Below are positions 10,347-20,470 of a stretch of DNA of 64,000 nt, piece after piece; within the stretch, counting starts at the first letter, position 1; each line of letters begins with the position of its first letter. The notes under the pieces are model-generated. The model did not search any database and was not told the DNA's origin. It was given only the letters and a program-made list of their open reading frames with translations. A program made the translations under genes and the position numbers. This stretch comes from Leptidea sinapis (lineage: Eukaryota > Arthropoda > Insecta > Lepidoptera > Pieridae): NCBI RefSeq assembly GCF_905404315.1, contig NC_066292.1:10850001-10914000 (forward strand), in the 5' to 3' direction.

Positions 10347-10482
10347 GGAATATTTTGGATAAATCCAGAAGGAATTGAATATAGCGCGTACACCTTCCTT
10401 AAGGGCTGGAAATGCTCCCGTGATTGCTCTGGTGTTGCAAGAGAATGTAGGCTCGTTTGTTCTCCTCTTCCATAAAAAATAT
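10347..10482 (+). mobile_element. 3' end of GC-rich LINE (family L), decayed
   Basis: Shares GCGTACACCTTCCTTAAGG, GGTGTTGCAAGAGAATGT and CTCTTCCATAAAAAA with the other family L ends. It lacks about 30 bp that the 8472 copy has. Confidence 0.6.
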
Positions 10483-10721
10483 TAGGAAAACTTTCGTGAC
10501 GTAACAGATAGAGACCGTTGACTCTCACCACGGTGCCACCATTTGTGTGTGTTTTTGGTTTTCGCACTTCAGTCTTACATAATTTAAACATGTAGATAGA
10601 GCTTCTTGCTGCTAGACAACCGATGAAAACAGGCCAGGTTTATCACTTAAATGTGGGTGAGGAGAAATGTCTTACACGCGCGATGTGTATGTCACTTTGT
10701 GTTAGTGTGCGTACATTTCTC

Positions 10722-10752
10722 AAAATAGAGGTTAACAGTTGACCTCTATTTT
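10722..10752. other. 11-bp stem hairpin
   Basis: AAAATAGAGGT and ACCTCTATTTT face each other across a 9-base loop. A degenerate version of the same block is at 39225-39256. It is probably part of an old inverted-repeat element, not a gene feature. Confidence 0.45.
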
Positions 10753-10900
10753 TTGACGTTTTCACCGGTGCCACAGTCTATAGTATATAGATGTACAAAT
10801 GTTCTAAGTAATAGATTTCCCGTTGATTAACGTTTTCTCTGATACCATAAAATCCTATGGTCAAGTATGGAATTAACAAATAAAAAAGATAAGAAGTCAC

Positions 10901-10991
10901 CTGATTGGATATCCATAATAGGGACATCGAAGTTTCAGTTCATCCCCACTCTGAACCTTTATTGGAGGAAGCGTCCTGATGTATGGGGGTC
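10901..10991 (-). CDS. Dscam-like: Dscam-like receptor, Ig6 first half
   Basis: 91-bp exon, acceptor ATTTTCAG|GACCCC, donor ATCAG|GTGACT. It reads PPYIRTLPPIKVQSGDELK then LRCPYYGYPI. The (G)PPYIR linker and the CPxxGYPI segment are diagnostic for the Ig6 start of Dscam proteins. It leaves in phase 2 (AG), which with T of the next exon makes Ser, giving GYPIS-KLEWE. Confidence 0.92.
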
Positions 10992-11049
10992 CTGAAAATA
11001 TAGTGTAGTTACAGTGGTTACACGTAATACCCGTGTTTTTGTTTCAGAG

Positions 11050-11340
11050 GAAACCAATTGAAATCATATATTTAAATCAAAAAAAAAAAATTTTCAAAAT
11101 ATAATTTAAATCACTATATACTTATACATAAAAGATTAAAACTACCACCCATTTGAAAATATATAAGAACAGAACGGTCGCTAAAACTCAGGCGGTTATT
11201 TTTCTTAAATATCATAATGTTGTTACAATAAAACTTGTTGTGAATTAAAAGTATAGATACACATTTCGCACAACAAAAGACACACTAACTCGAGTTACCC
11301 GGATAGTAGGCATAACAAGTTCATATTTGTTCCTGTTGTT
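11050..11340 (-). mobile_element. LINE 3' fragment (family H), decayed
   Basis: Recognised by AACTACCACCCATTTGAAA, the ACTCAGGCGGTTATTTTTC block and ACTCGAGTTACCCGGATAG-TAGGCATAACAAG, all shared with the family H copies elsewhere. No frame is left. 11341-11949 is AT-rich with nothing recognised. Confidence 0.5.
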
Positions 11341-11949
11341 ATCGTTTTTTTTTATGATATCACCAAGATAATCCAAATTATGACACACATTCCAAAAGAT
11401 ATGTCTCAGTAAAATTTATTTTATTTATTTATTTAATTTATTTTATTATAAACGTAAATATATAACTTTAATGTGTATGTAAAAGAATTGCTATGACCTC
11501 ACTGATTGTCACTATTATATTTTAGCTTAAATAATATTTCATTTTTAATAACATCTTCGATTTAATCTCCTATGACACAAGGCTTAATTTTTTGTGTCAT
11601 AGAGGCTTGTACAGACAAGTACAAAATTGTACAAATTCAATTTTCTTTTTATTTGAGGGTTTTTTGAGTTATTTATTAATGATAGAGTTATATGTTGTTC
11701 AGTTGAAAATAGTCTAGAATATATTACGGTATTTAAATATTATTTAAATTTGTGTAATAAAATATATAATTCAAATTGGAAAATTTGGACATTCAAAAAA
11801 CGAATGGCAATACAATTTATTCGTTATTTTGGCCTTGTATTCAGTACTAGAATCACCACGATTACAATTGAAATATTGAAACACATTCGAAATACATACG
11901 AAACAAATGAGAAAAACGGTTATGTGTGCTTTTTAATTTATTTCAAAAA

Positions 11950-12169
11950 CATTGCTGTGTTAAGGACTGAAAAGCGCCGTAGCTAGTGAAATTACTGGGG
12001 AAATGAGACTTAACATCTTATGTCTCAAGGTGACGAGCGCAGTTGTAGAACCGCTGGTATTTTTGGGTTTTTCAAAAATCCTGAGCAGCACTGCATTGTA
12101 ATGGGTGTGTATCAATTACTATCAGCAGAACGTCCTGCTCGTCTCGCCCTCATTTTCATAAAAAAAAAT
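11950..12169 (+). mobile_element. Family A repeat, 5' truncated
   Basis: Begins in the GCGCCGTAGCTAGTGAAATT part and runs to CATTTTCATAAAAAAAAAT. The intron DNA after it (12170-12678) includes a moderately GC-rich block near 12300-12450 that I cannot assign. Confidence 0.75.
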
Positions 12170-12678
12170 ATAATTTGACGTGATAACGTCTTATAAATTG
12201 ATGAAGGCCGGCTGCACGCAAGAAAAAATGTCACATCCCGTCTGATAAGCAAAAAAGAGGCACGAATTAGCCTAGTGAATGTGTTATCTATTGTTTATTA
12301 CAACAAAAATTGCGGCAATTCTCCTGATGGAATGACCCTGGTGGCTTGGGCACGGGGAAGGGCGCTGGTGTAGCACGGAACTTGCGTCGACACTCTGGCT
12401 CCTTCTCATGTCAAAGTTACGTCAATTGGTGCGTATGGGTCGAGCAGCTCAGGATTAAAACAAATATTTAGTTAAGTGGCACTGAGCTTGCATTCGTAAC
12501 AGAAATATATCCAGCTACGGCGCCCTAAAAGCGAAATTCATACAGTGCTTGAGCACTACAGTTTGGCAGACTAAGGCGCCTTAAAAATATATCTTAGTAT
12601 AAGCTCATTAAAAATAAGCCATTTTGAGTGGTCATGCTTAGGCAGTTCATTATAATTTTAAACTACTATAGAACTTAC

Positions 12679-12833
12679 CGTAAACATCAACTCTTGCTGA
12701 ATGACGTATACTGGAGTCACTCTCATAGGCCATACATGTGTATATTCCACCGTCTTCTACTCTAGACCTTGATATATTCAGATGTGATATAACACCAACA
12801 CCAGAAGATGACATCATTTGACCCAATATGTAC
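12679..12833 (-). CDS. Dscam-like: Dscam-like receptor, Ig5 second half
   Basis: 155-bp exon, acceptor ATTTCAG|GTACAT, donor TTACG|GTAAGT. Joined to the previous exon it reads SRYILGQMM, VISHLNIS, EDGGIYTCMAYES and HSARVDVYG. The GQ, VISxxNIS, EDGGxYTC and VYG-PPYIR landmarks are the strongest Dscam signature in the window. The second Ig cysteine is in YTC. It ends with one base (G) that joins GA of the next exon to give Gly. Confidence 0.92.
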
Positions 12834-13301
12834 CTGAAATATGATCCAATTTCATTTTCTCTGCGTGATATATAATATTTTCAGTTTTGAGAAAGAATGT
12901 TAAGCAATGTACAAATTTAATTTTCAAAATTTACGGAGTTGGGAAATACGAAACTGCATCTTTAAACTAAGCGTCCAAATTACAGATGATCCTCAAATCT
13001 TTACAGTCAAAGTAATGGAATATTAGAAATTTATTGCAGATGTCGCCTTTTCAAATAAACACATTTTTTTATTTATTAGTAATTTTCCTTGTTAATATTG
13101 ACTTATTTTGAGGAAATACATTGCTGTTGCTACAAAAACGTTATAAATGATAATCTTTAGTGTTTATTCCGCTAAGTTTCATAAAATCAGCTTAATATCT
13201 TAAATAGCAATAATTATCCACACAATAACTTTAAGTTTTTCGTTACCTGTCATCATATTGCTGTGTATTCGAACTTGATTGATTTGAACGAACATACAAA
13301 C

Positions 13302-13393
13302 CTAGAATCTGTATTAGACGATATAGCGATGCCATCTCTTTCCCAGATAAACCTAGGAGGCCTGCTTCCCGTAGCTGTGCAGTGCAGGCTTAT
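13302..13393 (-). CDS. Dscam-like: Dscam-like receptor, Ig5 first half
   Basis: 92-bp exon with acceptor ..TTACAG|ATAAGC and donor TCTAG|GTTTGT. It encodes ISLHCTATGSRPPRFIWERD and then GIAISSNTDS, giving the first Ig cysteine (C strand-B) and the tryptophan of strand C, in the typical Dscam arrangement. It begins in phase 0 and ends with two bases (AG) that complete an Arg codon with the next exon. A related open stretch around 13253-13477 is just this exon plus intron. Confidence 0.88.
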
Positions 13394-13486
13394 CTGTAAC
13401 ATTGAAATATGAGACGAATATATATATATTATTTCTAGGTAAGTATTTGTTGATGAAAGATTGAAGGTACTGGTCACTCAAACAAA

Positions 13487-14092
13487 TAATGAAAAGCGGT
13501 CACATATCCCAATCCATTAAGACAAAAGTTTTTAATACGTGTATACGTCGTTGCATGACTTATGGGTGGCAAACATGGTCTTTCACATATAAAAATATAA
13601 ACAAATTAAAAGTGTGCCAACATGGGATCGAGCGCAGCATGTTGAAAATAAGAAAGCAAGATAAAATAAGAATAACAAACATAAGAAAGAAAACTAAAAA
13701 TGGAAAGTGTGGAAAAAACAATTAAGCAGCTAAAATGGCGTTGGACAGGACATGTGATAAGAAGCAAACAAGATAAATGGACAAAAGATATTATAGAGTG
13801 GTATCCAAGGTATGGAAAAAGAAATAGAGGGAGACAAACGATACGATGGGAAGATGATTTCCAAAAGATTGCTGGACCAACACGGAGAAGAACAACTTAC
13901 GACAGGAAAATGTGGAAAGATCTGGAGGAGGCCTATGACGGCGGACAAGCGAGCAGTGATTAACATAAGATATAACATATATTAGGTGAAATATAATTAT
14001 AAACATTTAGTATATTAAGTTGTAGCATAAGTTAAAAATGTACCTTTTTAATTTGCTTCCAATAAAGGCTTCGTTCATTCATTCATTTGTTG
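13487..14092 (+). mobile_element. RTE-type LINE 3' end
   Basis: Two overlapping frames (13489-13725 and 13700-13963) encode the C-terminus of an RTE-class reverse transcriptase: TYGWQTWSFT, GIERSMLKI, then LKWRWTGHVIRSKQDKW, RQTIRWEDDF, and a GGQASSD end. A +1 shift near 13700 splits it. The element ends in AATAAAGGC and an ATTC tandem tail (14061-14092), typical of RTE. It is 5' truncated and dead. Confidence 0.8.
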
Positions 14093-14436
14093 ATTGTTTA
14101 TCAATTATCAGAATTATTATAAGTGTAGGACTAAAACGCTTTATTAAATAAAAAAGTTGTACGAGAATGTTACAAATTTTTATATCAGTCGAAATAACGA
14201 GTGGGGAGAGTACTTGTAGTTCGGACAAAGCTGATTAAAGTTGATTATAACGTTCTATACCAATACGTGTCAAACTATACAGCATATTAATACTTAAGGG
14301 TTATGCTATCAAGTCTATGGCTTAACTAAACCTTTATAAATTTTTGGTAAGGTCTTTCGCAATGCTAACCTATGTTTTGAATTTAAGATTTGTAAATATA
14401 CCAGGCGGTAATAAGACTGTAACTTTACTATTCTGC

Positions 14437-15052
14437 TTTTTTTATGAAAATAAGGGACGAGAGGAGAAGGACGTTCAGCTGATGGTAATTGATATGCCCT
14501 ACCCATTATAATGCAGTGCCGCTCAGGATTCTTGACAAACCCAAAAATTCTGAGCGGCACTACAATTGCGCTCGTCACCTTGATACATAAGATGTTAAGT
14601 CTCATTTGCCCAGTAATTTCACTAGCTACGTCACCCTTCAGACCGAAACACAGTAATGCTAACACATTACAGCGATAATATAACAAAATTTAAAGATAAA
14701 TTAATTAAGACACTCGATTCGTAGATATTAAAATTGTGAATATTTTTTCATTATTATTGTATTTTTATTTTTTATATATCTTTCATTGTATAAACTTAAC
14801 ATTTAAATAACTTTATTTAGCCTTTACTTATTATATAAATTTTAACTTGTATTTGTGTACATGCTGTAACTGCCTATAAATATAATTATGTGTATCCCTA
14901 TCACGTAAGACTTGTTTAATGTTAATGTATCACATGTAATTCTGTTGGTAGTTCATAAATAAATAAATAACTAAATTACTGCTTCACGGCAGAAATAGGC
15001 GCCGTTATGACGCATAATCTAGCCGGCTTCCTGTGCAAAGGAGTCTCCCACT
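14437..15052 (-). mobile_element. Family A repeat interrupted by a nested insertion
   Basis: Tail at 14437 (TTTTTTTATGAAAATAAGGG), head at 15052 (GGAGTCTCCCAC). The copy is split at 14671-14974, and the parts on each side join exactly at ATTAC. The 5' (head) part lies 60 bp from the first Dscam-like exon. Confidence 0.8.
14671..14974 (+). mobile_element. Nested retroelement inside family A copy
   Basis: 304-bp AT-rich insert flanked by ATTAC direct repeats (14666-14670, 14975-14979), ending CATAAATAAATAAATAA. The target duplication plus A-rich short-repeat tail fits a 5'-truncated non-LTR element. No coding left. Confidence 0.7.
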
Positions 15053-15111
15053 TTTAACTTAATAAAGAGCATTAAGACAGTTATAAGAAAATTGTCAAGA
15101 ATAATACTCAC

Positions 15112-15181
15112 ATCATCACCAGGAGTTACAATCTTATCACCAAAGCTCTGCGTTATGATGATGCTACTGGAACTCAGGTCT
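15112..15181 (-). CDS. Dscam-like: Dscam-like receptor, exon for start of Ig5
   Basis: First confidently placed exon of a Dscam-family gene, a homophilic adhesion receptor of neurons with Ig and fibronectin domains outside the cell. It reads DLSSSSIIITQSFGDK then IVTPGDD, the A-strand region of Ig5. The donor is GAT|GTGAGT in phase 0, and joins the next exon (ISLHCTATG) without a break. The 5' edge is uncertain. The chosen acceptor (..CAAGAG|AGACC) has a poor pyrimidine tract. It was picked because phase 2 makes AG|A and matches a candidate exon just upstream at 15238-15314. An alternative acceptor is CAAG|GTAAAC at 15197. An in-frame TGA upstream caps the exon. The family is seen clearly; the paralog is not. 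Confidence 0.6.
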
Positions 15182-15237
15182 CTCTTGATTCGTTTACCTT
15201 GACATATCATGTTTATATATCAAATGTATGCTCATAC

Positions 15238-15314
15238 CTTGGAGGTAAGGAAAGTCTTTGTTTTACAAAAAGGGGTGGTGCGATCAAATTATCAGCTACG
15301 TTCAAGATTTTTCC
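15238..15314 (-). CDS. Candidate upstream Dscam-like exon (weak)
   Basis: Open stretch bounded by TCTCACTCAG|GGAAAA and CTCCAAG|GTATGA, reading LNVADNLIAPPLFVKQ then RLSLPPR. It ends in phase 2, which matches the 15112-15181 exon, but the intron between would be only 56 bp with a poor acceptor. There is no cysteine where the end of Ig4 should have one. It may be chance. Confidence 0.2.
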
Positions 15315-15668
15315 CTGAGTGAGATTTTAAGGACTTTTAAGGACTAGGAAATTATAACGATTGCCTCTCAATATATTTGAATGTAATGCATGTGTGTCAG
15401 AATTTGAATTTATTTGAAATTGAAGTGATATTCACACCTTACAAAAGTACATTCTTCTTTTGTGGGAATAGGTGTCCGAATTTATAATAAAATACAAATT
15501 TACCTGTAACAATTGCCCTTTATTATTTGTTATTTTTAATATCCCTCACGTCTGCGATTAATTACACAAATTTAAATTTAGCCGATAGGCAACAGATGGA
15601 GATCCATTTCCTCTTCCTATCACCCTGGGAGAGTTGTGATTAAAAAAACTATATTCAAATCGTATTAC

Positions 15669-15742
15669 CGTTATTCCACTTTCGAAAATGTTCCGAGTTA
15701 TATTCATCTTCTTTTCTTCTAGTTTTCTTGTACGTTTGGAAG
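15669..15742 (-). CDS. Candidate upstream exon (weak)
   Basis: 74-bp open stretch with a very good acceptor (TTTTGTTTCAG) and a fair donor (AACG|GTAATA), reading SKRTRKLEEKKMNITRN then IFESGIT. ESGIT in front of a splice site loosely recalls the D-S-G-x-Y-x-C end of an Ig domain, but no cysteine is visible. It could be a small linker exon between Ig4 and Ig5, or chance. Confidence 0.2.
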
Positions 15743-15859
15743 CTGAAACAAAACAATTTGTATTTAATTGGAACAATCTATTTTAATAAAATTTCAAATG
15801 TGGTTCATTTGGGAAGAGCTGATTTTAATTATTTTTTTTTTAATTTAATTTTTTTATAG

Positions 15860-16400
15860 ATGTGAAGCATAAGCGAGGATTCAAGTCACGTGAAATTAAG
15901 TGATCACTGCTACCCAATTTCTCTTGCAATACTAGAGGAACTACAGCAGCGTTGCCGTTATTCTAGAAAAGTCTACGCGCTTTTTTTGAAGGTACTCATG
16001 TCATCACACACACCGACCTGATAACGCTGCGCAAGAATATTCGTTGTGTGTGGAATAGAGTTCCTTGAAAACTGTACCGTTTCTAAACGCCAAATGGTTT
16101 GTTGCAAAAAATTGCAATTCGGTGGTAGAAATCAGGGCAGACAGTTCCTTGTAGCATTCTCTGTGTCAAATGAGGTAGAAGACATACACTGAAGCTCTAC
16201 GCAACACCAAGTGATCTAGCCGTTCACAGAGTTATGAATCTCCAACACTGTGAGCAGTTCTGCTTTGCACTTGGTCAAATGGTTCAAGCTGATACTGGAT
16301 ACGCCAGACCAGAGATGAGAGCAATACTTATAGAGCGATAGAATGTGCGCCAATTTGTAGTATTACCGTGCTCTAATGGCTTCCAGTTTCTACGTTATCA
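15860..16400 (-). pseudogene. Decayed family L LINE, RT C-terminus
   Basis: Follows the 30930-31480 coding end base by base with many changes: GTGATCACTGCTACCC, GCGCTTTTTTTGAAGGTAC, AAGTGATCTAGCCGTTCAC, GATACGCCAGACCAGAGATG. It is an old copy with frames broken throughout. Confidence 0.65.
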
Positions 16401-17689
16401 ATTTTGCTTTGCTTTGCAGAATAATTAGATTGTAGATTTAAGTATTTTTGATTTTCACGATATTTCAAAGTTATTTCTAACGTCTCCAACACTGATGGCT
16501 TAACTTTTTTACTGCAACTAGTTTCATTTCTAAAGAAAGTAGATGGCAGGAAGCTACAACTGTGGTGTAATGACAGGTATTATTTAATATGATGTAATTA
16601 GCACAAACTTAAACGTAATAGACGAACCCTGTGTAAAAGTGAGATAAGTATCCTTACATAAAAACCTAGGTGTAAGAAAGAGACAGAATAGATGAAAACC
16701 ATAAGTTTTAAAACAATTAAGTGCCCATTAGTCTCCTGTCAAATTGGACCGAGTTTTAATTTTAGTGTTTTTATCTTTATTGTTCTGCGTTCGGATATTT
16801 ATAAAAAAATACAATGGTGTCGTGTTCTGTATTAGATTATGTTGTTACACATAGCAAAAATCCAACTAAAGAAACATGTCACAGGTAAATACTGATTCTA
16901 CAACACTACTTTCGTGATGTTTATTTTCGTAGAACATATGCAATTAAATACTTAATATTTCATTTTATATACGCAGTAAACATCCCATTTTCTAACGACT
17001 ATATATAAATAAATAAAATTGTGTTAGATAATAAAATATTGAATACGTGAATATGACGCCGTTTATCAATATTTGTCATAGGGATTGACCAAAAGCAAAA
17101 TACTACACACTTCACTAACACACTAATACATTTGTTAAATTAGCACACATGAACATTTTAAATTTAGTCTCGCCGTAACGAGGAGAGTGTTTTTCTATTA
17201 CGGTAGTATACTCAGTATATAGTAATTAGTGAACAAGATGTTTGAAATAACAAATATATGTATTCTTTGTATTAAAGTATGTGACCTATACTAGAGGAAT
17301 TTGAAGAGCATTGTAGGATTTCAAAGTAAATAATAATAAATCTACGAAGGTCAAAGAACTCTTTCTTAATTAACTAATCATTTTTTATATTAAGACTATG
17401 TGTGTTTCTACTGTGTCTTATTTAATTTATTCCTTAAAAATTATACGCTTGTAGTATGCATAGTTTTTATGCAGTTTGCGTTTGTAATGGTCGCATATAG
17501 AATGTATTTTTTTAAATTTAATATCGCTTACTACAGAGCTATACAAGCGATTGGCAGACGTCCAAACCAAAAAGCGTGTGCAAGAATAAAACAGAGTAAT
17601 TGATAAAACAGTTTCAGACTATAAAGTAAAAGATTAACGGAATGTGTGACGCTGGTAGCATTGTGAAGTTCCGCTATCATGATGAAATT
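16401..17689. other. No recognised feature
   Basis: AT-rich, probably intronic. ORFs on both strands are short and show no known domain. Confidence 0.5.
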
Positions 17690-18150
17690 ATTTATTATTT
17701 ATGTCTACCCTCAAAATGGAATAAGAGCGTAAAAGGCATTTATTCTCTCAAAATTGATTCCTTTAGAATTATTTTTGATGTCCTTTCTAATACTACTACC
17801 GCTTCGGAAACAAATGGCGCTCTAAGAGAGAAGAAGTGGCGGAAGAAATTTTAGAAGCATTCTTTTTTGCGTTCTTTTAAATAAAATATATAATATTGCT
17901 ATAAAATAATCATAATCTAGTCCCAGGCTGTCCGAACAATTAGGTATTCAGCTGGGGAGTAGAATGATTGACGATAGAGCTATTTTTTGATAAAACTTTT
18001 ATTTTTTTTTCATAGATTATGCCTAAACAGTGGCCTAGGACTTTATTACAAAAGTGTGTACATTAACCCTTAAAGCTATTTTGTATTTTATAAAGCTTAC
18101 TAGAATTATTTACAAGCAATACCTTACTTAGTGTTATAATAATGAAAATC
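17690..18150 (-). mobile_element. LINE 3' fragment (family I), copy 2
   Basis: Same 450-bp block as 6140-6600, in the same orientation: ACCGCTTCGGAAACAAATGG, CTCTAAGAGAGAAGAAGTGG, TAGTCCCAGGCTGTCCG. The coding part is more damaged. Confidence 0.65.
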
Positions 18151-18349
18151 ACTATTAAGAGGAAACAGGTGACGATTTTTGAGTAACATATATTAAATTT
18201 TCAAGGTCACCTTACATTACAAAAGTTAAGAAGCCTGGAATGTAAGATTTAATAGTAGAAAGTTTTCCAAACATCATTCGGCATAATTTGTCTAATAGAA
18301 ATTTTTAGAAAGGTATTTGTAGTTCTGGAAATAACGCGCAAAAAAACAT

Positions 18350-18560
18350 GAACCACAGTTTGTTTTTATTATTAGAAAGCTCCTTGAAAGCTGTAGTGTA
18401 AAGGAACGCCACAAATCCAGGTTATGAAGTAGAATTCGGTGGAAGAGTCAGGACAAAGATCTCTTCGAAACACTCCCCATCCTAAATGTGGTTGCAGGCA
18501 CAGAATGAAGCCACGTCCCTACGCAATGCCAATTGATAATACAGATTTCAATGAAGTAGG
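18350..18560 (-). pseudogene. Family L LINE fragment
   Basis: AAGCTCCTTGAAAGCTGTAG, GAATTCGGTGGAAGAGTCAG and CACTCCCCATCCTAAATGTG match the RT C-terminus at 31070-31290. Confidence 0.55.
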
Positions 18561-19129
18561 AAATGTTTGAACCAATAGGTACAATAAATAACAATATAAC
18601 TATAAGAATATTTTGCTTCCGATTCCACCGAGTGGCATCAGTTCATAAATCAAATACACTGAGCTTGATTTTATCTCTCTCCTATTTTTTTTTTTTATTT
18701 AAAGAGGTCAGAAATTATGGAAATTTCAATCTATCGACATCTCTATACACATATAAATGTTGTATCGAATAATTGTTGAGAATGATGCATAAAAATAATT
18801 AAATCAAAGGAGATACATAGATATTTTCATGGTCAATACATTAATCAAATTTGATTTTAAAATATACCAATTATCGTTAAGCAGACTATACTCACTATTC
18901 AGTATTATACTGCGTCCACCCCCGTCCGAAGTTACCTGAAATGACAGCACTATTTAATAATTAACCAATTAATTAATTCTCTGCTGTACGCAATTGGCTA
19001 TTTAATATTTATAGTCAAGCAGTTTCGTTCAGATAATATTATGATATACTGGCTCAAAGGCATACGGCAAGAGCAATGTGGGTATCAGAGGTGACCAAAC
19101 AGGGTAATCACAATTTGACACAAATTCAA

Positions 19130-19850
19130 ATATTTTTACTCAAAATAGGATATAAAATCACTTATTGAAAGTAAAGAACCACCCATTCCGAAAGGTATGC
19201 CTCAAACCTGAGAAGAATGAAAGAATGTTATAATTTAAAATCGTACAATAATATTTATTATTTAATAGCCTGTTCGCTCTATTTCCAATTAAGAAAGTCA
19301 TTTATGTTATAGTAACCTTTACCACACAAACGTTTTTAACAATTTGCTTTTAATTACATAATAGATTTGTTTTGAATATTATCTGGGAGCTTGTTGTAAA
19401 AGCATATACAACGCCTCACAAAAGACTTACTAACTCGACTTAGTTGGGTGGTAGGCATTATAAGCAATATTATCTGGGAGCTTGTTGTAAAAGCATATAC
19501 AACGCCTCACAATAGACTTACTAACTCGACTTAGTTGGGTGGTAGGCATTATAAGCAATATTATCTGGGAGCTTGTTGTAAAACCATATACAACGCCTCA
19601 CAATAGACTTACTAACTCGACTTAGTTGGGTGGTAGGCATTATAAGCAATATTATCTGGGAGCTTGTTGTAAAACCATATACAACGCCTCACAATAGACT
19701 TACTAACTCGACTTAGTTGGGTGGTAGGCATTATAAGCAATATTATCTGGGAGCTTGTTGTCAAAGCATATACAACGCCTCACAATAGACTTACTAACTC
19801 GACTTAGTTGGGTGGTAGGCATTTCTAAGTCTGTTCCTGATGTTAACATT
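19130..19850 (-). mobile_element. Family H LINE 3' fragment with expanded tandem block
   Basis: Starts TTTACTCAAAATAGGATAT, then CCTTTACCACACAAACG and ATTATCTGGGAGC. On the minus strand it encodes a RCICFYNKLPDNI-like end, as at 35601-35819. From 19381 on, it is amplified into a tandem array. Confidence 0.65.
19381..19825. repeat. 91-bp tandem array, about five units
   Basis: ATCTGGGAGCTTGTTGT starts at 19381, 19472, 19563, 19654 and 19745, exactly 91 bp apart. Units differ by a few single bases only. The unit comes from the C-terminal coding end of a family H LINE; 91 is not a multiple of 3, so it cannot keep the frame. Confidence 0.95.
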
Positions 19851-20002
19851 ATGGTTATGATAGTTTCTAGTAAATTAACTTATGTGCCTTTATATATACA
19901 TAACATTATCAAGAATATATTGTGAGGCAACAGTTAAGATATTTGAGGTGAATAATGTCTGAGTTCCTTCTTTTCGGTACATTTTATATGTATATCTATA
20001 TA

Positions 20003-20470
20003 TATAAAAATGAATCCCTATTTCCCTTGGTCACGCCATCACGCGTGAAGGGCTGGACCGATTTCAATAATTCTTTTTTATTGTGTTTGTTATTGTCAGG
20101 AAATGGTTCTTATGAAAGAAAATTAAGAAAATTGGGGGTAAAATTTAAGAATACTTCATCTACATACATATATATTCCCTTGGTCACGCCATCACGCGTG
20201 AAGGGGTGGACCGATTTCGCTAATTCTTTTTTTGTTGTTTTGTCAGGAGAAGGTGCTTATGAAAGAAAAAAATTAAGAAAATGTGGGGGGCGGGGAAATT
20301 AAGAATACTTCATCTATATATATAAAAATGTATCTCTTTTTCCCTGGGTCACGCGTGAACGGCTGGACCAAATTCGCTAATTCTTTTTTTGTTGTATTTG
20401 TATGGTCTGGAGAAGGTTCTTATGAAAGAATAAATTAAGAAAATTGGGGAAAATTTAAGAATACTTCACC
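20003..20470 (+). repeat. Three-unit repeat of 150-165 bp
   Basis: CCCTTGGTCACGCC or a close variant starts at about 20024, 20177 and 20342. Each is followed by GGCTGGACCGATTTC-like text and TTCTTATGAAAGAAAA. The ggaccgatt block is also found in dispersed elements at 35270, 26730 and 53545, and is common in Lepidoptera. A chain of open codons here (19955-20302) is a product of the repetition. Confidence 0.75.

Noticed and set aside
19381..19825. CRISPR-like array
   Set aside because: Units are contiguous 91-bp repeats with no unique spacers, in a eukaryotic genome.
19955..20302. 115-codon plus ORF
   Set aside because: Produced by the three-unit repeat; the same phrase recurs in it.
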